NCBI GenBank assembly: GCA_007693455.1
Contig: REDP01000161.1
Span: 1-42,165 of the forward strand
Origin: Planctomycetota bacterium
GTDB taxonomy: Bacteria > Planctomycetota > UBA11346
DNA length: 42,165 nucleotides
Direction of reading: 5' to 3'
Shown: positions 37,110 to 42,165 of the stretch, in pieces
Numbering within the stretch: the stretch's first letter is position 1
Layout: each line of letters starts with the position of its first letter
Position numbers and translations under genes: made by a program
The notes under the pieces: generated by a model
What the model was told of the DNA's origin: nothing
Seen by the model: only the letters and a program-made list of their open reading frames with translations
Database searches by the model: none

Positions 37110-38456
37110 CTAGTTGCTGCGAAGCGCAGAGAGTCGCTGCGCAGCATCCTTATATCCAAGATCGAGCTCAACGAGCCTCGTGTAGTCGGTCTCAGCTTCA
37201 TTCACTTTACCCTGCGCTTCGTACACCCGCGCACGGTGATAGCGAACGTCCTTGGCTTCGTCACCAAGGTCGTCCTCGATCAGGGAAAGGCAAGAAGTAT
37301 ATTGCTGCACAGCAAGGTCAAGCAGCTTCTTCTTGGCGAAGCATGTGCCAAGATGGAAATGCGATTGTTTTTTGTACCGAGGGTCGCCAACTGACTTCTG
37401 AAAATTACTTGCCGCCTCATCAATCTCACCTGCGGCCATAAGCTTGGTAGCAAGATGAAAAGAGTGGCTCAGCTCGGTTGGCTGCCGCTGTTGGCGCAGA
37501 CGGTACTCAGCAATCTCCAGCTCCAACAATCGCTGCTTCCCAGCGCTGATATCTTGGCCTTCCGCCTCCGCCTGCTGCAATTCGGCACGACTACGGGCAA
37601 GCTTGGTGTCACCGATGCGCATGGTGATGACAAAGTCGTGTGGGTCTATTTCCTGGGCTTTTTCGTAGGCCGCCTGAGCTTCGTCAAATTGGTTGACGCG
37701 GCGATGCACATCCCCCTTCTTCTGCCACAGTGACTTGTCCTTGGGATTGGCTTCCAGGTCTTTATCAACAAAGGAGAGGACTTCCTTGGCATCTTCGGGG
37801 GTGCGGATAATGCGGTTCATAACCTCATTACGACGCGCACTGCCATCACTGGCTAGCTGATCACGATAATCGCCAGACTTGTTCTCGGCGCGGCGGGCCA
37901 TGGACTTGAGTGCCTCCCACGATTTTGCCGTACGCGAGGCTTCGGGGTGAGAGGGCATACCCCGCTCAAGCTCCGCAAGGGCCTTGATCGCCGACTCAAT
38001 ATCACCCATCTCTTTCGTGGATTGAAAGCGGGCCTGATAGGCATGTGCCAAATCCCAGAGCAATTGGGCATTGAAAAGCCCCGTGGCACGCGCCTCCTCA
38101 TACATAAAAATAGCTAAATCAAGCATGCCCTTGGGGCCGCTGCCATTGGCTTTCATGGCAGCATCGCCCACAGCCTGAAAACCTTTGAGGTCAGGCGACT
38201 TTGACATCTTTTTCACTGCTGCTGACAGCTGCTTCTGGGGATCCTTGCTGAACGAAAAGCCGCCCAGACCACCAAACAGACCTTTCTTCCCCCCTTCACG
38301 GGCGCGTCGTTTGGCGGCATCCACCAGCAATTGGTAGTTTTCCATGTTACCAGGATCAATCTCCTGGCATTCTAAGCATACTTCAATAGCAATATCATAT
38401 TGACGGCGATCAACAGCCTGTCGCGCCCGCTGCATGTGCTTACTTAGGTCTACCAT
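37110..38456 (-). CDS. Tetratricopeptide-repeat protein of unknown function
   Basis: TPR-like helices 'AQAAYEKAQEIDPHDF', 'DLAVQQYTSCLSLIEDD', 'VNEAETDYTRLVELDLGYKDAAQRL'; Met at 38456 preferred over 38705. Confidence 0.8.
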   Translation of the reverse strand: MVDLSKHMQRARQAVDRRQYDIAIEVCLECQEIDPGNMENYQLLVDAAKRRAREGGKKGLFGGLGGFSFSKDPQKQLSAAVKKMSKSPDLKGFQAVGDAAMKANGSGPKGMLDLAIFMYEEARATGLFNAQLLWDLAHAYQARFQSTKEMGDIESAIKALAELERGMPSHPEASRTAKSWEALKSMARRAENKSGDYRDQLASDGSARRNEVMNRIIRTPEDAKEVLSFVDKDLEANPKDKSLWQKKGDVHRRVNQFDEAQAAYEKAQEIDPHDFVITMRIGDTKLARSRAELQQAEAEGQDISAGKQRLLELEIAEYRLRQQRQPTELSHSFHLATKLMAAGEIDEAASNFQKSVGDPRYKKQSHFHLGTCFAKKKLLDLAVQQYTSCLSLIEDDLGDEAKDVRYHRARVYEAQGKVNEAETDYTRLVELDLGYKDAAQRLSALRSN

Positions 38457-38585
38457 GACAGTATACTCCCTGTAATCTATGTCATTACGATATATAAATA
38501 TGGTTTCCCGACGAAGATGGCCCTTGTCTGGATGACCGAACACTATAGCTTTGTCCCGCCTTTCACAAGATGAGATTGTGTCCCC

Positions 38586-39170
38586 ATGAGTACAGCGTAC
38601 CACTACCCCAGCGAACTCGAACTCGTCACCTATCCGCACCCAGCCCTGCGTGCGCGTAATACTGCGGTGACGGAATTTGATGATGCCCTCGCCACGTTTT
38701 GCCAACGCCTATTGGATGCCATGCGCAGCTTCCGCGGGGTTGGCCTGGCAGCACCCCAGGTTGCGGTAAACCAACGCATTTTTGTCAGCGACCATGTGGG
38801 CCTTGAGGGCGAAGACGCCCCCTCCCAGCCAATGATTTGGATCAATCCAAGCATTGAGGCCCCTGAGGGCAGCACCACTTACGAGGAAGGCTGTCTCTCG
38901 TTCCCTGGTATCTATGCGAAAGTGCAGCGCCATGACCAGTTCACTGCGGTATGGCAAGACACCAGTGGCACAGAACACCGGCGTCAGCTCAATGCCAGCA
39001 ATGACATCTTGGGCATCGTTTTCCAACACGAGCTCGACCACCTCGAGGGCACCCTCTTCGTTGACCACCTGACCCCCTCTCAGTTAACCATGGCCCGGCG
39101 ACGCCTGCGAGAACTTGAGCAAACGCATAAAAAACGCTATGGCAGACCTGGATCTGTCCTGCGTCGCTAG
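38586..39170 (+). CDS. def: Peptide deformylase
   Basis: 'GVGLAAPQV', 'EEGCLSFPG', 'QHELDHLEGTLFVD'. Confidence 0.96.
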   Translation: MSTAYHYPSELELVTYPHPALRARNTAVTEFDDALATFCQRLLDAMRSFRGVGLAAPQVAVNQRIFVSDHVGLEGEDAPSQPMIWINPSIEAPEGSTTYEEGCLSFPGIYAKVQRHDQFTAVWQDTSGTEHRRQLNASNDILGIVFQHELDHLEGTLFVDHLTPSQLTMARRRLRELEQTHKKRYGRPGSVLRR

Positions 39171-39182
39171 CCCTTTTCTTTC

Positions 39183-40025
39183 GTGAGCACCCCCAAAAGG
39201 ACGTCCACCATGGACTCGGATGAGCGCAGTGAGAATGGCTTTGGATTTGCCCTACCCGATGATCCGCGGCAGCGAGATCGCCTGGCGGAACTGGGGAGCA
39301 TCGCTGGAGGTCTGGTGCATGAGCTCAAAAATCCGCTCGGTGCTATCGCCCTTAACGTGGAACTCCTTCTTGATGCATATGCCAAAGGTGACCCCCAGCC
39401 AGAGCGCAGCAAAGCCCGTCTGCAACGGATTCAGGCAGGCACCAATCATCTGCAAGATATTGTGCAATCGTTCCTAAGCTTTGCCCGACCGGGGCGACCT
39501 GATGTGGATAAAGTTGACATCAGTCAACTACTCCACCACATCGTTGACGAGCAACGCGACCTCCTCAATGCCGATCGCATTAGCATCGCCATCCGCGTCG
39601 CTCCCGATCTGGCAGCAGTCCCAGGTGATTCGGGGCAACTGCGGAGCATATTTCTCAATATTATCCTCAATGCCCGCGATGCCTTACGTGACGATCCACG
39701 ACCCATCGATCGACAAATCATTATTGCCGCACGCAATCGCCGCCACGGCATCCGCGTGGTCATCGCCAACAATGGTCCAGCCCTCAACTCGACTGCCGCC
39801 GCGCACCTTTTTGATCCCTTTTTCTCCGCCAAAGATGGCGGGACTGGCCTTGGCCTGGCCATTGTAGCCCGCCTCGTGGAGCTCCACCGCGGCCGCGTTA
39901 CCGCCTCGTCCAATCCAGACCAAGGAGTCAGCTTTACCATCGAGCTCCCCACCACTCTCGGACCAGCCCAACATCGCACCGAACTCCCAGCACCCGATGC
40001 CGGTATTCACCCAGACGCTTCATAA
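39183..40025 (+). CDS. NtrB-like sensor histidine kinase lacking an evident input domain
   Basis: H-box 'GSIAGGLVHELKNPLGAIALNVELLL', N-box 'IFLNIILNARDAL', G-box 'FFSAKDGGTGLGLAIVARLVELH'. Confidence 0.92.
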   Translation: MSTPKRTSTMDSDERSENGFGFALPDDPRQRDRLAELGSIAGGLVHELKNPLGAIALNVELLLDAYAKGDPQPERSKARLQRIQAGTNHLQDIVQSFLSFARPGRPDVDKVDISQLLHHIVDEQRDLLNADRISIAIRVAPDLAAVPGDSGQLRSIFLNIILNARDALRDDPRPIDRQIIIAARNRRHGIRVVIANNGPALNSTAAAHLFDPFFSAKDGGTGLGLAIVARLVELHRGRVTASSNPDQGVSFTIELPTTLGPAQHRTELPAPDAGIHPDAS

Positions 40026-40109
40026 CACCCCCTCATATGACCCCTTCAGACAAGCAACGCACCCGCAATACCATCCCATTGCTGATAGAGTCCAAGGAAC
40101 AGATAGACC

Positions 40110-41537
40110 ATGGCAAACATTCTCGTCATTGATGACAATCCCACCAACCGCGATACGTATAGCGATATCCTGGAAGGAGAGGGACATACCGTACTCAGCG
40201 CATCGAGCGGTGAAGAAGGCCTGGCCAAGCTTACTGCTGCGGCTGTCGACTGCGTACTCTGCGACCTCAAGTTACCAGGCCTAGATGGCCTGGAGACCAT
40301 GGAACTGGCTCACGAAAAACATGGGCGCACGCCATGGATACTCATCACTGGCCATGGCAGCGAAGAGATCGCCGTGCGCTCCATTAAACAAGGCGCGTTT
40401 AACTATCTCACCAAGCCAGTCGATCTCCAGCGACTAAAAGCCACCATGGAGAGCGCCGCGCAAACTGCAGGCCTGTCGCGAGAAAACAAGGCTCTACGCA
40501 GAGAACTCGGCTACGATGAAGCCTTGGATCGCATTGTTGGCACCTCTCCTGCCACTAAGGCCATGAAAGCGACCATTCGACAGGTCGCCCACTCCCATGC
40601 ATCGGTATTGATTGAAGGTGAAAGCGGCACAGGCAAAGAGCTCGTTGCCGATGCCATCCACACCTTATCAGGCCGCAGTGCGCGACCGTATGTCAAGCTC
40701 AATACAGCCGCCATTCCCCGCGATCTCTTGGAATCCGAGCTCTTCGGCCATGAGCGCGGGGCCTTCACTGGCGCGGTGGCACAGAAAAAAGGGAAATTTG
40801 AGGTCGCCGACACGGGGACCCTCTTCCTCGATGAAATAGGCGAAATGTCCATGGACGCACAGGTAAAACTCTTGCGCGTTCTACAGGATGGACATTTCTC
40901 TCGGGTTGGCGGCAATGTCGATATCGCTGGTGACGTACGCCTGATTTGTGCCACCAATCGCAACCTCAAGCAAGAGGTGCTTGACGGTAATTTTCGCATG
41001 GACCTCTACTATCGACTCAATGTGGTGAACATTCACGTGCCAAGCCTTCGTGAACGACGTGAGGACATCCCGCTCTTAGCCAAAAATTTTGTTGATCGCC
41101 TTAACCAGCGACACGGGGGCAACAAAGTCCTTAATGAAGAATCTATGGAAGTACTGCGGCGCATGGATTGGCCAGGGAATATTCGCGAACTCGAAAACAC
41201 CGTGGAAAAACTCTATGTCTTGAGCGAAGGAGCCAGCATTAGCGCTAGCATCTTGCGCCAAGAACGCTCCTTTGCACACACACGCCTCCACGATGAATTC
41301 GCCGCCGCCCCGCAGCCCTCCCCCGCAGGGAACACCGCAAACCAAGAAGACGCCATCGCCTCACTGGTGGGATTACCTATGGACGAAGTTGAGCGACGCA
41401 TGATCATTGCCACATTAGACCACTGCCAGGGGAATAAATCAAAGGCTGCGCGCCTGCTGCGCATCGGCTTAAAAACGCTGTATCGAAAACTCGAAGCCTA
41501 CCAGCACGATACCACAAGCAGCGCCACTGCTCCATAA
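40110..41537 (+). CDS. NtrC-family sigma-54-dependent response regulator
   Basis: Receiver 'ILVIDDNPTNRD...VLCDLKLPGLDGL...KPVD'; AAA+ 'GESGTGKELVADAIH', 'ERGAFTGA', 'LFLDEIGEM'; Fis-type HTH C-terminus. Confidence 0.96.
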   Translation: MANILVIDDNPTNRDTYSDILEGEGHTVLSASSGEEGLAKLTAAAVDCVLCDLKLPGLDGLETMELAHEKHGRTPWILITGHGSEEIAVRSIKQGAFNYLTKPVDLQRLKATMESAAQTAGLSRENKALRRELGYDEALDRIVGTSPATKAMKATIRQVAHSHASVLIEGESGTGKELVADAIHTLSGRSARPYVKLNTAAIPRDLLESELFGHERGAFTGAVAQKKGKFEVADTGTLFLDEIGEMSMDAQVKLLRVLQDGHFSRVGGNVDIAGDVRLICATNRNLKQEVLDGNFRMDLYYRLNVVNIHVPSLRERREDIPLLAKNFVDRLNQRHGGNKVLNEESMEVLRRMDWPGNIRELENTVEKLYVLSEGASISASILRQERSFAHTRLHDEFAAAPQPSPAGNTANQEDAIASLVGLPMDEVERRMIIATLDHCQGNKSKAARLLRIGLKTLYRKLEAYQHDTTSSATAP

Positions 41538-41564
41538 TACCACACAGGAAACTCGCTCTACCCT

Positions 41565-42165
41565 ATGTTTTTCCGCCGCAAGACTCCATCGCCCGAACCA
41601 GAACTCGACGAGCACGGTCGACCCATTGTCAAACGATGGTCGCAAGAGCACCTACAACGCCTCTGTGCGGAAAACGCTCGCTTCCAGGTCATGACGGTGG
41701 ATGGCCTCCACTGGATTGACCCCTTCAGTCTCAACCTTGTCGAGGCCGCATTTGATTGGCAGGAAGCTGCCGTGGATTGGCTCCTGCGACATCGCCCCTG
41801 GCGCAAGCATGGAAAACCGCACAAACGCAGCGCTGTGGTAAGTCGGCGCTGGCTGCACTATCTCAAACAACATATTGCAGAAAATCGTGATTTGCGGCGC
41901 TTTCTCCCCGATGGACGCTGGCTCAACCCCCTCAGTGGATCCTGGGTGGGTGGCTTTCCGCGTAAGCAAAAACAGATTACCCCCGAAATGTTGCAGGCCA
42001 TGGCCACTGCCATGGCTGAACATGAACTCCAACACGATCAGGCAGCACCACTCCCCCACCTGGAACTTGAACGCATCTTTGATAAGGCCATTGCAGAACT
42101 ACGGGCCTCATCGGCCTCATCAGCGCAACTGAAATCCGCACCGCCTGCCCCAGTCGCCGACCCTC
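41565..42165 (+). CDS. Conserved-looking hypothetical protein, 3' truncated by window edge
   Basis: ATG at 41565 ('MFFRRKTPSPEPELDEHGRPIVKRWSQEHLQRLCAENARFQVMTVDGLHWIDPFSLN...DGRWLNPLSGSWVGGFPRKQKQITPEML...') open to the window end; absent from the supplied ORF track because no stop is reached. Confidence 0.7.
   Translation, partial: MFFRRKTPSPEPELDEHGRPIVKRWSQEHLQRLCAENARFQVMTVDGLHWIDPFSLNLVEAAFDWQEAAVDWLLRHRPWRKHGKPHKRSAVVSRRWLHYLKQHIAENRDLRRFLPDGRWLNPLSGSWVGGFPRKQKQITPEMLQAMATAMAEHELQHDQAAPLPHLELERIFDKAIAELRASSASSAQLKSAPPAPVADP

Noticed and set aside
1-42165. CRISPR arrays, tRNA or rRNA genes, toxin-antitoxin or known defence systems
   Set aside because: No regularly spaced direct repeats, cloverleaf candidates or defence-gene signatures were seen by eye; a tool scan (tRNAscan-SE, CRISPRCasFinder, PADLOC) was not possible.

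Overview
This 42 kb window is a gene-dense bacterial chromosomal segment. The DWG-type Ser/Thr kinase, the LepB with a very large insertion and the many TPR proteins suggest a Planctomycetota/PVC-like genome; that is inference and not tested. It opens inside an IS110-family transposase truncated by the window edge, followed by a repeat-rich intergenic block. Most of the rest is conserved housekeeping or envelope content: SpoIID-like protein, PhnP-like MBL hydrolase, Hpt, DegT aminotransferase, gltX, a large Ser/Thr kinase, the run PreP-like M16C peptidase / AFG1-ZapE ATPase / ybeY / DUF368 / WecA-like / O-antigen ligase, an ECF sigma cluster, nnr, gpmI, rpoN, mfd, lepB, prfA, rpmE, rplI-rpsR-ssb-rpsF, rpsT, a TPR protein, def, and an NtrB/NtrC-like pair. 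No CRISPR array, tRNA, rRNA or recognisable defence system was found. The most interesting signals are: (1) an array of six perfect hairpins in the rpsF operon leader, the last overlapping the Shine-Dalgarno; (2) a ~158-aa Ser/Thr/Arg-rich insertion in the kinase activation segment; (3) a ~26-bp inverted repeat family at ~1.4-1.5 kb and ~27.7-28.06 kb, the latter pair bounding a ~390-bp hairpin-rich noncoding unit; (4) a tightly overlapping PreP-AFG1-YbeY-DUF368-WecA-ligase run; (5) a LepB carrying a ~330-aa insert; (6) a sensor-less histidine kinase / NtrC pair followed by an unknown ORF that runs off the window and is missing from the ORF track. I found no clear-cut new multi-gene system; the novel content is mainly regulatory or architectural.
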